Shown one piece after another: positions 9,603-18,636 of a stretch of 64,000 nt of DNA; position 1 is the stretch's first letter, and each line of letters begins with the position of its first letter. Both the position numbers and the translations under genes were made by a program. The stretch covers positions 131,501 through 195,500 of the forward strand of contig NZ_VFIY01000005.1 in the NCBI RefSeq assembly GCF_006385175.1. The letters are read 5' to 3'. This DNA is from Emcibacter nanhaiensis. Lineage in GTDB: Bacteria; Pseudomonadota; Alphaproteobacteria; Sphingomonadales; Emcibacteraceae. The notes beneath the pieces were generated by a model that was given only the letters and a program-made list of their open reading frames with translations, was not told the DNA's origin and searched no databases.

Positions 9603-11144
9603 TTAATTAAACAATATGTACAGGACATAACCCGCCACTCCGGCGGTAAGGGCGCCGGCAAAGCCAAGCAGGAAGGGTTTGTAACGGCTGCCGTTTTGGC
9701 GACCGCTGGTCAGTTGCTGCATATGCCGGGCGGCATCGGCGATCTGTTCCAGGTCTTCCACCAGCTTGGGCACTTTTCGCGCCGCCGCGAGGATGGTTTC
9801 CGCCACTTCGCGAATCTGTGCCTGGGGCCCCAGGTTGTTGCGCATCCATCTTTCGATGATCGGGCGTGAAGTTTCCCACATATTGATGCCGGGATAAAGG
9901 TCGAGCGCGACACCTTCCGCCGTCACCATGGTTTTCTGCAGCAGCAGGAGCTGCGGCTGGGTCTGCATGTTGAAGGTCTCGGTGGTTTCAAACAGCTGGG
10001 CCAGCAGCTTGCCGATCGAGATTTCATTGACCGGTTTGCCGATCACCGGATCGCCGATCGCCCGCAGCGCCTGCTTGAACTTGTCCAGCGACTGGTCCGG
10101 CGGCACATAGCCGATATCGAAATGGGCCTGGGCGATGCGATCATAATCCTGGTTGAGGAAACCCAGCAGAATCTCAGCCAGGGCCCGCCGGGTCTTGCGA
10201 TCCAGCCGTCCCATGATTCCGAAATCGATGGCGGTGATTTTACTTCCTTCCCGGGCGAACAGGTTGCCCTGGTGCAGATCGGCGTGGAAGAAGCCGTCGT
10301 CCAGGGCCTGGGCCAGGAAGGTCTGGACCAGGTTTTCGGCCAGGCGGCGGCGATCGATCCCGGAGGCTTCAAGGGCGGCCTTGTCGGAAAAGGCGATGCC
10401 TTCCACCCATTCGGTGGTCAGCACCTGCCGGCCGGTGCGGTCCCAGTCCACTTTCGGCACGTCATAGTCACTGTTGTAGGCCATATTCTCCCTGAGCTGG
10501 GACGAGGCGGCCGCTTCATAGCGAAAATCCATTTCCACGGAAATGGTTTCGGAAATGGTCTCGATCACCTTGGTCGGCCTGAGGCGGCGTGACTTGCGGG
10601 AAAAACGCTCGACCAGCCGGGCCAGCCATTCGAAACTTTCCAGGTCGCGGGCAAAGGCCTGCTCGATTCCCGGGCGCAGCACCTTGACGGCGACCTTGCG
10701 GCCGTCGGTGGTGGTGGCCCGGTGCACCTGGGCCATGGAGGCGGCCGCGACCGGTTCCACTTCGAAATCGGAATAAAACTCAGAGATATCTCCGCCCAGT
10801 TCGCGGGCAATGATTTTTTGCGCTTCCTCCCCCGGGAAGGGCGCGACCCTGTCCTGCAGACGCATCAGGTCCAGCGCCACCTCGGCGCCGATCAGGTCCG
10901 GCCGGGTGGCCAGGGCCTGGCCGAATTTAATAAAGGTGGGGCCAAGGCTTTGCAGCGCCAGCACCAGGCCGGTATTGGGTTCTTCGTCCGCTTTGGGAGG
11001 ACGGATTCGCTTGATGGTTTTGAGCTGGTCGAGGGCGCCGGGTTTTTCCCCGAACAGGTTCAACAGGTCCGTCAGCGCATCATATTGAGCCAGGGTATAG
11101 CCCACCCGGACCAGGCGGCCGATATGACGGAGGCTGCGGAACAT
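9603..11144 (-). CDS. ubiB: Ubiquinone biosynthesis atypical kinase UbiB (ABC1 family)
   Basis: 513 residues from ATG 11144; an in-frame start ten codons earlier would overlap ubiE. UbiB is a membrane-associated ATPase/kinase-like protein needed for ubiquinone synthesis. Visible family features are the KxGQ motif in FIKFGQALATRPDLI, the Ala-rich loop AAASMAQVHRA, the Lys of KVAVKVLRPG, the catalytic-type HADLHQGNLF and AIDFGIMG. Two hydrophobic segments at the C terminus (FLLGFAGALTAGVAGYVLYILF) are the expected membrane anchor. It begins one base after the ubiE stop region, so the pair is an operon. Confidence 0.95.
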   Translation of the reverse strand: MFRSLRHIGRLVRVGYTLAQYDALTDLLNLFGEKPGALDQLKTIKRIRPPKADEEPNTGLVLALQSLGPTFIKFGQALATRPDLIGAEVALDLMRLQDRVAPFPGEEAQKIIARELGGDISEFYSDFEVEPVAAASMAQVHRATTTDGRKVAVKVLRPGIEQAFARDLESFEWLARLVERFSRKSRRLRPTKVIETISETISVEMDFRYEAAASSQLRENMAYNSDYDVPKVDWDRTGRQVLTTEWVEGIAFSDKAALEASGIDRRRLAENLVQTFLAQALDDGFFHADLHQGNLFAREGSKITAIDFGIMGRLDRKTRRALAEILLGFLNQDYDRIAQAHFDIGYVPPDQSLDKFKQALRAIGDPVIGKPVNEISIGKLLAQLFETTETFNMQTQPQLLLLQKTMVTAEGVALDLYPGINMWETSRPIIERWMRNNLGPQAQIREVAETILAAARKVPKLVEDLEQIADAARHMQQLTSGRQNGSRYKPFLLGFAGALTAGVAGYVLYILFN

Positions 11145-11145
11145 G

Positions 11146-11946
11146 TCAGATCCGCCATCCCGAATGAAGCGCAACCACGCCGCCGGTCATGTTGCGGTAG
11201 GTGACCTGCCGGAACCCGGCTTCTGCGATCATGCTTTTGAATTTTTCCTGGGACGGGAAGCGGCGGATGCTTTCCACCAGATACTGGTAGCTGTCCTTGT
11301 CGCCGGTGATCCACTGGCCGAAGCGGGGAATCAGTTCGAAGCTGTAGACGTCATAGAGTTTTTCCAGCACCGGCAGGTCGACCTGGCTGAATTCCAGGCA
11401 CAGGAAATGGCCGCCCGGTTTCAGCACCCGGTAAGCTTCGCGGAGCGCCTGGTCGATATTGGTGACGTTGCGGATGCCGAAGGCGATGGTATAGGCGTCC
11501 ATGCACTGGTCCGGCAGGGGCAGGGTTTCGGCATTGCCGCACACCCAGTCGATATGGTCGAGGATGCCCCGGTCAATTGCCCGGTCGCGACCGACGGTCA
11601 GCATATTGTCATTGATGTCACAGACGGTGACGTCCGCCGGATTCTCCACGTTGCCGGGGAACTTGCGGGCGGCTTCCAGGAAGCGAAAGGCAATATCGCC
11701 GGTGCCGCCGGCCACATCAATCAGCTTCATGCCCGGCTGCGGGCGCAGCACCCGGATCATCTCGTCCTTCCACAGCCGATGCATGCCGGCGCTCATGACA
11801 TCATTCATCAGGTCATATTTGCGGGCCACATTGTCAAACACATTGCGCACCAGGCCCTGCTTGCTTTCCCGCTCTACGGTGCGGAAACCGAAATGGGTGG
11901 TTTCGCTCTGGTCTTTTATCGGCTCTTCTGTATTCTTCTCGCTCAT
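11146..11946 (-). CDS. ubiE: Ubiquinone/menaquinone biosynthesis C-methyltransferase
   Basis: 266 residues from the second ATG (first at 11958). S-adenosylmethionine-dependent C-methyltransferase of quinone synthesis. Signatures: [22 protein letters not shown], the SAM loop [14 protein letters not shown], and [23 protein letters not shown]. It is divergent from mutM across a 74-base gap and overlaps or abuts ubiB downstream, the normal alphaproteobacterial order ubiE-ubiB-coaBC. Confidence 0.95.
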   Translation of the reverse strand: MSEKNTEEPIKDQSETTHFGFRTVERESKQGLVRNVFDNVARKYDLMNDVMSAGMHRLWKDEMIRVLRPQPGMKLIDVAGGTGDIAFRFLEAARKFPGNVENPADVTVCDINDNMLTVGRDRAIDRGILDHIDWVCGNAETLPLPDQCMDAYTIAFGIRNVTNIDQALREAYRVLKPGGHFLCLEFSQVDLPVLEKLYDVYSFELIPRFGQWITGDKDSYQYLVESIRRFPSQEKFKSMIAEAGFRQVTYRNMTGGVVALHSGWRI

Positions 11947-12020
11947 GGCTCGGAACATAGCCCACTCGCGGGGTCTGTTCCAGCATATTGTTGCAGGATA
12001 AGGAAGAATCAGGAGGGCGA

Positions 12021-12860
12021 ATGCCTGAATTACCAGAAGTGGAAACCGTATGCCGGGGAATCGCCCCGGTGCTGGAAGGCCGAACGCTGGTCCGGGTAGA
12101 GCAGCGCCGGGCCGACCTGAGGTTTCCCTTTCCCGACCGGTTCGTCGAACGCCTGGAAGGACAGACGGTGGAGCGCATCAGCCGGCGCGCCAAATATATC
12201 CTCGCCTCCCTGTCCTCGGGAGAGGTGCTGATCATTCATCTCGGCATGTCGGGGCGCATGACCCTGATACCGGCAGCGGAAATGAAGGAGTTCACGCCGG
12301 GCAAGCACGACCATGTGATTTTCGAGACCGACCGCCACGACCTGGTTGTCTTTAATGATCCGCGCCGCTTCGGCCTGATGGACCTCTGCCCCGAGCAGGA
12401 GCTGTCCAGCCACAAGCTGTTTGTCGGCATGGGGCCGGAACCGCTGGGCAATGAATTCAACGAAGAATATCTGTCGGAAAAATTCCGCGGCAAGAAAACA
12501 TCTGTAAAAGCGGCCCTGCTGGACCAGCGGATTGTCGCGGGACTCGGCAATATCTATGTCTGTGAGGCATTGTTTTATGCCGGTATCTCGCCGAAGCGCC
12601 AGGCCGCGTCAGTGGCGGGAAAGCGGGCGGCGAGGCTGGTACCGGCGATCCGGGATGTGTTGCAGCGGGCCATCGCCGCCGGGGGATCCACCCTCAAGGA
12701 TTATGCGCGGGTGGACGGCGAACTGGGGTATTTCCAGCATAATTTCGCCGTTTACGGCCGGGAGGGCGAGCCCTGTCCGAAAAAGGGTTGTACCGGGACG
12801 ATCAAGCGTATTGTCCAGGGCGGCCGCTCCACATTCTATTGTCCTGTCTGCCAGGGTTAG
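12021..12860 (+). CDS. mutM: Formamidopyrimidine-DNA glycosylase (Fpg/MutM)
   Basis: 279 residues. Start chosen at MPELPE because Pro2 is the catalytic nucleophile and Glu3 is also catalytic; the frame is open further upstream but that would bury them. The GGAGGGCGA before it is a good ribosome-binding site. The helix-two-turn-helix region ([20 protein letters not shown]) and the C-terminal zinc finger (CPKKGC ... FYCPVCQG) are intact. It excises 8-oxoguanine and ring-opened purines and nicks abasic sites. Divergent from ubiE. Confidence 0.97.
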   Translation: MPELPEVETVCRGIAPVLEGRTLVRVEQRRADLRFPFPDRFVERLEGQTVERISRRAKYILASLSSGEVLIIHLGMSGRMTLIPAAEMKEFTPGKHDHVIFETDRHDLVVFNDPRRFGLMDLCPEQELSSHKLFVGMGPEPLGNEFNEEYLSEKFRGKKTSVKAALLDQRIVAGLGNIYVCEALFYAGISPKRQAASVAGKRAARLVPAIRDVLQRAIAAGGSTLKDYARVDGELGYFQHNFAVYGREGEPCPKKGCTGTIKRIVQGGRSTFYCPVCQG

Positions 12861-12862
12861 CT

Positions 12863-13294
12863 ATGCTGGGCCCGATGATTACACCCCGGAAAATATCTCT
12901 GATCATGCTATTCCTGGCCAGCCTGGCGCTGGCTTTGCCGGGTTTTGTCGTGCCGGCTATGGCCCAGGAAGAGAATTTCATGGAAGACCTCGACCTGCCG
13001 CTGTTTCCCGGGACAAGCGAGGTGGAGGAAGAGCGGGTTGTCTTTGACAGCCCGGGTGGCCGGATCATCAAGGCCATGGCGACGGGACCGGTGAGCGCCC
13101 AGGCGGCCTATGACTATTACCGGGTCGTTGTGCCGTCCCTGGGCTGGGATGTTTCGGAACAACCGGTGCCCGAGGAGCAATGCGAGGAAACCGCCCAATA
13201 TTGCCTGGTGGCGGTGCGGGACGACGAATCCCTGGTCATCACAATTTCATTTGATCGCCAGACGGTAATTCGCTATTCAGTTACTCCTGAGTAA
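12863..13294 (+). CDS. Small exported protein of unknown function
   Basis: 143 residues from ATG 12863 (139 from ATG 12875), beginning 2 bases after the mutM stop. A signal peptide is clear: basic PRK, hydrophobic ISLIMLFLASLALALPGFVV, cleavage likely after AMA. The mature part has a short alpha/beta unit (AQAAYDYYRVVVPSLGWDV ... LVITISFDRQTVIRYSV) resembling small domains of alphaproteobacterial exported proteins in which a helix and an 'LGW' turn precede antiparallel strands. Two cysteines (EEQCEETAQYC) may form a disulfide. Function not recognised. Confidence 0.65.
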   Translation: MLGPMITPRKISLIMLFLASLALALPGFVVPAMAQEENFMEDLDLPLFPGTSEVEEERVVFDSPGGRIIKAMATGPVSAQAAYDYYRVVVPSLGWDVSEQPVPEEQCEETAQYCLVAVRDDESLVITISFDRQTVIRYSVTPE

Positions 13295-13358
13295 CAAATT
13301 CCCCAGGGGCTTGAGTGGCGGTGACGCCTGTGCCGCCTGACAAAAAAGGAGAAAAAGC

Positions 13359-14135
13359 ATGTCCTATGAAATGATTCTGGTAGACCGGAAAGAGCCAGTT
13401 GGTCTCATTACCCTGAACCGGCCCGAGGCCCTGAACGCCCTGAACGGCAAACTGATGGACGAGATGACCAAAGCCCTGCGCGCCTTCGAGGCGGATGACG
13501 AGATTCGCGCTATCGTCATTACCGGCAGCGAGAAAGCCTTTGCCGCCGGCGCCGACATCAAGGAAATGCAATCCAAAGGCTATATGGACGTGTTCAAGGA
13601 AGATTTCATCACCGCCAACTGGGAAGAAGCCACCCGCTGCCGCAAACCGATCATTGCCGCCGTGGCCGGCTATGCCCTGGGCGGCGGCTGTGAACTGGCC
13701 ATGATGTGCGACTTTATCCTGGCGGCGGAGAATGCCAAATTCGGCCAGCCGGAAATCAAGCTGGGCGTGATTCCCGGCGCCGGCGGCACCCAGCGCCTGA
13801 CCCGTTTCGTCGGCAAGTCCAAGGCCATGGAGATGGTCCTGACCGGCCGCATGATGGATGCGGAAGAAGCCGAACGGTCCGGCCTGGTCAGCCGCATTGT
13901 GCCCACCGACCAGCTGGTGGAGGAGGCCCTGGCGACAGCGGGCAAGATCGCCGAGCTGTCCATGCCGTCCGTGATGATCGCCAAGGAATGCGTCAACAAG
14001 GCCTATGAAACCACCCTGGCGGAAGGCGTGATGTTCGAGCGGCGGATTTTCCATTCCCTGTTTGCCACAGAGGACCAGAAGGAAGGCATGTCCGCCTTTG
14101 CCGAAAAACGCACGCCTGAATTCAAGCATAAATAG
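13359..14135 (+). CDS. Enoyl-CoA hydratase
   Basis: 258 residues, crotonase superfamily of normal length. Hydrates 2-enoyl-CoA to 3-hydroxyacyl-CoA in beta-oxidation. The oxyanion-hole segments [11 protein letters not shown] and [15 protein letters not shown] are present, and both catalytic glutamates of short-chain enoyl-CoA hydratases fall in the [12 protein letters not shown] and [20 protein letters not shown] stretches. AAAGGAGAAAAAGC precedes the ATG. It sits between mutM and rpsT, a conserved alphaproteobacterial position. A 15-base tandem duplication covers its stop codon. Confidence 0.93.
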   Translation: MSYEMILVDRKEPVGLITLNRPEALNALNGKLMDEMTKALRAFEADDEIRAIVITGSEKAFAAGADIKEMQSKGYMDVFKEDFITANWEEATRCRKPIIAAVAGYALGGGCELAMMCDFILAAENAKFGQPEIKLGVIPGAGGTQRLTRFVGKSKAMEMVLTGRMMDAEEAERSGLVSRIVPTDQLVEEALATAGKIAELSMPSVMIAKECVNKAYETTLAEGVMFERRIFHSLFATEDQKEGMSAFAEKRTPEFKHK

Positions 14136-14149
14136 TTCAAGCATAAATA
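14121..14149 (+). repeat. Tandem duplication across a stop codon
   Basis: TTCAAGCATAAATAG (14121-14135), the last four codons and stop of the hydratase gene, is followed directly by TTCAAGCATAAATA (14136-14149). The two copies are identical over 14 bases. The duplication leaves the protein unchanged because the first copy already holds the stop. Confidence 0.9.
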
Positions 14150-14180
14150 ACGGCGAACAGTAGCGAATTCTGACAAGGAA

Positions 14181-14206
14181 AAGGCGGCCTGGCCGCCTTT
14201 TTTGCT
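14181..14206 (+). terminator. Rho-independent terminator after the enoyl-CoA hydratase gene
   Basis: AAGGCGGC and GCCGCCTT form an 8-bp stem (14181-14199) followed by a run of six T. Confidence 0.85.
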
Positions 14207-14277
14207 GCTTAATCGCCCGGTGTGCTGTTTTTTGTGGAGAATCTGGTTAAAATTACCCCGGAAGGGTGAAAAGCTTG

Positions 14278-14306
14278 TTGACCTTGCCCACGGGCATGTT
14301 TATAAG
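14278..14306 (+). promoter_or_regulatory. Sigma-70-type promoter for rpsT
   Basis: TTGACC (14278-14283), 17 bases, then TATAAG (14301-14306). Start would be about 14313, giving a leader of roughly 115 bases before rpsT. Close consensus match in the right place between a terminator and the gene. Confidence 0.65.
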
Positions 14307-14426
14307 CCACGACTTGAAAATTAATCAAAAGGTTTTGAGGCTGGCGATTCTCCGGCTGCCGGGAAAATAAGACCCCGGGCACAGCAAGATGTAGAACGCA
14401 GCCCTAGAGAAAGATAGGTTTACCTG

Positions 14427-14693
14427 ATGGCAAATACTTTACAGGCCAAGAAGCGAGTACGTCGTAACGCAAGAAAAGCTGATGTTAACAAATCCCGCCG
14501 CAGCCGGATTCGCACTTTTGTGAAAAAAGTCGAACTGGCCCTGGAAGCCGGCAATGCGGAAGAGGCCCGCGAGGCCCTGCGCCAGGCTCAGCCGGAACTG
14601 ATGCGTGGTGTGACCAAAGGCGTCCTGCACAAGAAAACAGCGTCCCGCAAAGTTTCCCGTCTGGCAAAACGCGTCAAAGCGATCTCTGCCTGA
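14427..14693 (+). CDS. rpsT: 30S ribosomal protein S20
   Basis: 88 residues, the normal length for bS20, very basic and helical. Characteristic N terminus [19 protein letters not shown] with [16 protein letters not shown], and C-terminal [17 protein letters not shown]. Binds 16S rRNA early in small-subunit assembly. Own promoter upstream and a terminator just downstream make it a single-gene unit. rpsT beside dnaA is a conserved alphaproteobacterial arrangement. Confidence 0.98.
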   Translation: MANTLQAKKRVRRNARKADVNKSRRSRIRTFVKKVELALEAGNAEEAREALRQAQPELMRGVTKGVLHKKTASRKVSRLAKRVKAISA

Positions 14694-14747
14694 GGCATTT
14701 CCGAGTCGCCGGCTGGCCGGCTGAAAAATGGCTCGAAAACGGCTTTT

Positions 14748-14780
14748 AAAAGCTGCACCTTTGATGGTGCGGCTTTTTTT
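14748..14780 (+). terminator. Rho-independent terminator of rpsT
   Basis: AAAAGCTGCACC pairs with GGTGCGGCTTTT around the loop TTTGAT (one G-U pair), followed by a run of T to 14780. Confidence 0.85.
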
Positions 14781-15178
14781 GTGGGAAAGCTCCCGGGGTG
14801 GCGACAGATAATTTCAGGTGTTCTTTTTTGCCAGACCCCGGATTTCGTGACAACCACAACATCTTGTGGGTACCCCCCAAGTCAAGCCATATAGAGAGAA
14901 TTTATTTGCACTTGCGACCATCGAATCAGTTGACCGCCACGGGCTCTGAAATGTAGGCTTGTCTTTCCCCCTTCAAGAGGGAAATCGTGTGACGGACCGG
15001 TCATAATTAATGGTGCCGCCAGGCCCTTAAAAAATACCGCCGTTGTGCAAGTCATACCCCCTCAGACCGGGGGTATTTTCTGGATTTTTAGTGATAAACC
15101 GCACATTTTGCGCGGCAGGGATTTTTTGATTGTTTAGCTATCCGGTCCTGAGGCCGGACACAGGTGGGTAAGGGAAGA
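14781..15178. other. Non-coding region between rpsT and the rhodanese-dnaA unit
   Basis: About 400 bases with no credible gene. It contains an inverted repeat CCACAA-N4-TTGTGG (14854-14869), a weak promoter-like TTGACC-N18-TAGGCT (14930-14959), and a hairpin ATACCCCC/GGGGGTAT (15054-15076) followed by T-rich sequence. No TTATNCACA DnaA box was found, so there is no support for an origin here despite the adjacent dnaA. Confidence 0.6.
15054..15090 (+). terminator. Hairpin in the rhodanese-dnaA leader, terminator- or attenuator-like
   Basis: An 8-bp perfect stem ATACCCCC (15054-15061) / GGGGGTAT (15069-15076), 7-base loop, then TTTCTGGATTTTT. It lies about 100 bases before the rhodanese start and so could terminate upstream transcription or act within the leader. 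Confidence 0.45.
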
Positions 15179-15598
15179 ATGACGGGATTTGCCGGCGACG
15201 TTTCTGTGGAGGAAACCTGGGAAGCACTGAAGACCAGTCCGGATGCTGTTCTTGTGGATGTAAGAACGGATGCGGAGTGGAATTTCGTCGGCATCAGCGA
15301 CCTGAATGCCCTGGGCAAGCAGCCTGTGCTGATCAGCTGGCAGGTCTATCCGTCAATGCAGGTCAATCATGATTTTGTCGCCATGATGCAGGAACAGGGA
15401 ATCGAGAAAACCGCCCCTGTCTATTTCCTGTGCCGGTCCGGGGTGCGCTCGCGGGCGGCGGCGGAAAAGGCGGCGGCCGAAGGATACCAGGCCACCTACA
15501 ATATTGCCGGGGGATTCGAGGGGGACAAGGATAATAATCAACATCGGGGCAGGATGAACGGATGGAAAGCGGCAGGGCTTCCATGGATTCAGCAGTAA
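15179..15598 (+). CDS. Rhodanese-like sulfurtransferase
   Basis: 139 residues, a single rhodanese domain. The active-site Cys is in YFLCRSGVRSR, a six-residue loop (CRSGVR) as in single-domain sulfurtransferases, and the conserved Asp-Arg start AVLVDVRTDAEWNFVG and the end NIAGGFEGD are present. Probably transfers sulfane sulphur to an acceptor. ATG 15179 is preceded by AAGGGAAGA; a GTG at 15164 is possible. It ends 9 bases before dnaA, so the two are probably co-transcribed, which is unusual for the dnaA neighbourhood. Confidence 0.9.
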   Translation: MTGFAGDVSVEETWEALKTSPDAVLVDVRTDAEWNFVGISDLNALGKQPVLISWQVYPSMQVNHDFVAMMQEQGIEKTAPVYFLCRSGVRSRAAAEKAAAEGYQATYNIAGGFEGDKDNNQHRGRMNGWKAAGLPWIQQ

Positions 15599-15607
15599 GG
15601 GGAAGAA

Positions 15608-17083
15608 ATGCACAATAACAAGGGGTTAAAACCGGACGTCGGTTTTGAGGGTGTGGGAAGTGATATGGAACTCCAGTGGTCCCGGGTTCTGGAAAGACTG
15701 AAAACGGAATGCGAAGAAGGCGTTTTTAACAGCTGGTTCAAGCCTCTGGCGCTGGTCAATGTGGACGAAGGCTGTGCCGTGATGGCCGCCCCGACCCGTT
15801 TTATGCGCAACTGGCTGCAGTCCAACTATGCCGAACGAATCCGCCAGGCCTGGAGCAAGGAAAACCCTGACGTCACCGACATCAGCATTATTGTCCTGTC
15901 CGGCTTCAAGTCCGCAGAACCGCAGGGGACCCTGCTGGACAATGATGAACAGGATGAAGCCCGCCCGTCCGCCAGTGAACGGAAACAGACCGCTGCCGGC
16001 CGCAAGCCGAAGGCTTCCGGCGAAACCCGGGTGGTGCAGAATAATTCCGGCACTGAATTCGGCGCCCCCCTTGACCCCCGCTTCACCTTTGACAGCTTTG
16101 TGGTCGGCAAGTCCAACGAACTGGCCTATGCGGCGGCCCGCCGGGTGGCGGAAAATACCGCAGTCCATTTCAACCCGCTGTTCCTGCACGGCGGTGTGGG
16201 CCTGGGTAAAACCCACCTGATGCACGCCATCGCCTGGGCCAACAAGCAGATGTTCCCGGAACGCCGGGTGCTGTATCTGTCGGCGGAACAATTCATGTAT
16301 CAGTTCATCAGTTCGATCCGTTTCAAGGACACCATGTCCTTCAAGCAGAAGTTCCGCTCCGTGGACCTGCTGATGATCGACGACCTCCAGTTCATCGCCA
16401 ACAAGGAATCCACCCAGGAAGAGTTCTTCCATACCTTCAACGCGCTGATCGACCATCATCACCAGGTGGTGATTTCCGCCGACCGCTCGCCGACTGACCT
16501 GGAAGGGATCGAGGAGCGTATCCGCTCCCGCCTCGGCTGGGGCCTGGTGGCGGACATCCATCCCACCGACTATGAACTGCGGCTCGGCATCCTGCAGCAG
16601 AAGGCCAACAGCGTGCCCGAGGTGGAGATCCAGACCGAGGTGCTGGAGTTCCTGGCGAAAAGGATCACCTCCAACGTCCGCGAACTGGAGGGGGCGCTGA
16701 ACCGGATGGTGGCCCATGCCACCCTGATCGGCCGGCCCATCACCATGGAAATGACCCAGGAGGTGCTGCAGGACCTGCTCAGGGCCAATGACCGCCGGGT
16801 GACCATTGATGAAATCCAGCGCCGGGTAGCCGACTATTTCAACATCCGCTTGTCGGACCTGCTGTCCTCGCGCCGGGCGCGCCAGGTGGCGCGGCCGCGG
16901 CAGATCGCCATGTACCTGGCCAAGGAGATGACCTCAAAGTCCCTGCCCGAGATCGGCCGGAAGTTCGGCGGCCGGGACCACACCACCGTCATGCATGCGG
17001 TGAAGCGGATTGACGAGCTGCGCCAGACCGACAGCGTGCTGGAAGAGGATATCCTCCATCTGGAGCGGATTTTCAGCACCTGA
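15608..17083 (+). CDS. dnaA: Chromosomal replication initiator protein DnaA
   Basis: 491 residues. Domain I is at about 20-100 ([21 protein letters not shown]), a charged linker at 105-145, the AAA+ domain with Walker [10 protein letters not shown] near 196 and Walker [10 protein letters not shown], and DNA-binding domain IV with the [15 protein letters not shown] signature at about 454-468. It binds DnaA boxes and opens the origin. ATG 15608 follows AAGGGGAAGAA; an internal ATG at 15665 would also give a standard protein. A terminator follows the stop. Confidence 0.98.
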   Translation: MHNNKGLKPDVGFEGVGSDMELQWSRVLERLKTECEEGVFNSWFKPLALVNVDEGCAVMAAPTRFMRNWLQSNYAERIRQAWSKENPDVTDISIIVLSGFKSAEPQGTLLDNDEQDEARPSASERKQTAAGRKPKASGETRVVQNNSGTEFGAPLDPRFTFDSFVVGKSNELAYAAARRVAENTAVHFNPLFLHGGVGLGKTHLMHAIAWANKQMFPERRVLYLSAEQFMYQFISSIRFKDTMSFKQKFRSVDLLMIDDLQFIANKESTQEEFFHTFNALIDHHHQVVISADRSPTDLEGIEERIRSRLGWGLVADIHPTDYELRLGILQQKANSVPEVEIQTEVLEFLAKRITSNVRELEGALNRMVAHATLIGRPITMEMTQEVLQDLLRANDRRVTIDEIQRRVADYFNIRLSDLLSSRRARQVARPRQIAMYLAKEMTSKSLPEIGRKFGGRDHTTVMHAVKRIDELRQTDSVLEEDILHLERIFST

Positions 17084-17116
17084 CGGAGGTGTTTCTGACC
17101 CGTTTTTCCCTGTTTT

Positions 17117-17144
17117 CCGGCGCTCCCTGTGAAGCGCCGGTTTT
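17117..17144 (+). terminator. Rho-independent terminator of dnaA
   Basis: CCGGCGCT (17117-17124) pairs with AGCGCCGG (17133-17140), 8-base loop, then TTTT. It implies that dnaN has its own promoter within the 230 bases that remain before it, where no clear consensus was seen apart from a TATATATAA stretch at 17342-17350. Confidence 0.7.
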
Positions 17145-17371
17145 CGTTCAGCGACTCGGCGAAAATCCTTGCAAAAATGCCTTTGACCGGGGCGGGCTGT
17201 ATGCTAGTCTGAGACAGGAAAAGAGTGGCCTGACGGACAGGGAAGAATGCCGCGTTTTGCGAAGGAGGCAAACAGGCTGAAAACCGGTCCGGTTTCGATC
17301 GCAGAAGGGGAGAATCCGGCCGCACTTTCAATGGTTTGTTTTATATATAAAATGAGAAGCGCGATTAAAAA

Positions 17372-18493
17372 ATGAAGCTGAATATCGAACGCGGTGCCTT
17401 ACTGAAATCCCTTGGCCATATCCAGAGTGTTGTTGAGCGCCGGAATACCATTCCGATCCTGTCCAACGTTCTATTGGAAGGGGAGCAGGGTCATCTGAAC
17501 CTGGCCGCGACGGACCTTGACCTTGCCATTTCCGAGACCGTGCCCGGGGAAACGTCAGAGCCGGGCGGTATCACGGCGCCGGCGCATACGCTTTATGACA
17601 TCGTGCGCAAGCTGCCGGAAGGCAGTCAGGTAGAGCTTTATTACGATATCGACACCCAGCGCCTGTCCATCAGCGCCGGCCGGTCGCGTTTCACCCTGTC
17701 CTGCCTGCCGCGGGAGGATTTCCCGGTCATGAATGAAGGCGACCTGCCGATCAACTTCCGGCTCGCCAGCATTGACCTGAAGCGACTGATCGACAAAACC
17801 CGTTTCGCGGTCTCCACCGAAGAAACCCGTTATTACCTGAACGGCATCTATATCCATGCCACCGATGATGACGAAGGATCGCCGGTGCTGCGCGGCGTGG
17901 CCACGGACGGTCACCGCCTGGCCCGCTTCGATATGGAGCAGCCCGACGGCGCGGTCAACATGCCCGGCATCATCGTGCCCCGCAAGGCGGTGGGCGAGCT
18001 GCGCAAGCTGATCGACGAATATGAGGGCGATGTGGATGTGGCCCTGTCCGAAACCAAGATCCGTTTCTCCTTTGCCGATATCGTGCTGACTTCCAAGCTG
18101 ATCGACGGCACCTTCCCGGACTACACCCGCGTGATTCCGGAAGGCAACGACCGGGTCATGGAAATTGACGCCAAGCAGTTTGCCGAGGCCGTGGACAGGG
18201 TGTCCACCATTTCCACCGACAAGACCCGTTCCGTGAAACTGTCCATTGGCGAGGGAAAACTGCAGCTGTCCGTGAACAGCCCGGAGCATGGCACCGCGAC
18301 CGAGGAGCTGGGCTGCAGCTACAGTTCCGAAGACATGGAAATCGGCTTCAACTCCCGTTATCTGCTGGATATCCTCGCCCAGATCAACGGCGATATGGCG
18401 GAAGTCCTGCTGGCGGATTCCACGGCGCCGACGGTGCTGCGGGATATGACAGATGAAGGGGCGCTGTATGTCCTGATGCCCATGCGGGTATAA
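17372..18493 (+). CDS. dnaN: DNA polymerase III beta sliding clamp
   Basis: 373 residues, normal for the three-domain bacterial clamp. Start MKLNIERGALLKSLGHIQSVVERRNTIPILSNVLLE and the conserved end PTVLRDMTDEGALYVLMPMRV are diagnostic. The homodimer encircles DNA and tethers DNA polymerase III and other clamp-binding proteins. Lies in the classical order dnaA-dnaN-recF-gyrB; 143 bases separate it from recF. Confidence 0.98.
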   Translation: MKLNIERGALLKSLGHIQSVVERRNTIPILSNVLLEGEQGHLNLAATDLDLAISETVPGETSEPGGITAPAHTLYDIVRKLPEGSQVELYYDIDTQRLSISAGRSRFTLSCLPREDFPVMNEGDLPINFRLASIDLKRLIDKTRFAVSTEETRYYLNGIYIHATDDDEGSPVLRGVATDGHRLARFDMEQPDGAVNMPGIIVPRKAVGELRKLIDEYEGDVDVALSETKIRFSFADIVLTSKLIDGTFPDYTRVIPEGNDRVMEIDAKQFAEAVDRVSTISTDKTRSVKLSIGEGKLQLSVNSPEHGTATEELGCSYSSEDMEIGFNSRYLLDILAQINGDMAEVLLADSTAPTVLRDMTDEGALYVLMPMRV

Positions 18494-18636
18494 CTTGGGC
18501 CGCCGCGAGAAAATTTTGTCTGGCGACAGAAATGAACATAAACCTGCCGGAATGCCACGGCCTCCGGCAGTTCTGGCTGGATTTTTTCCGCAGTTGCCCG
18601 ACGTATCAAATGTAAGGGGCATATCGGACGTTTAAT

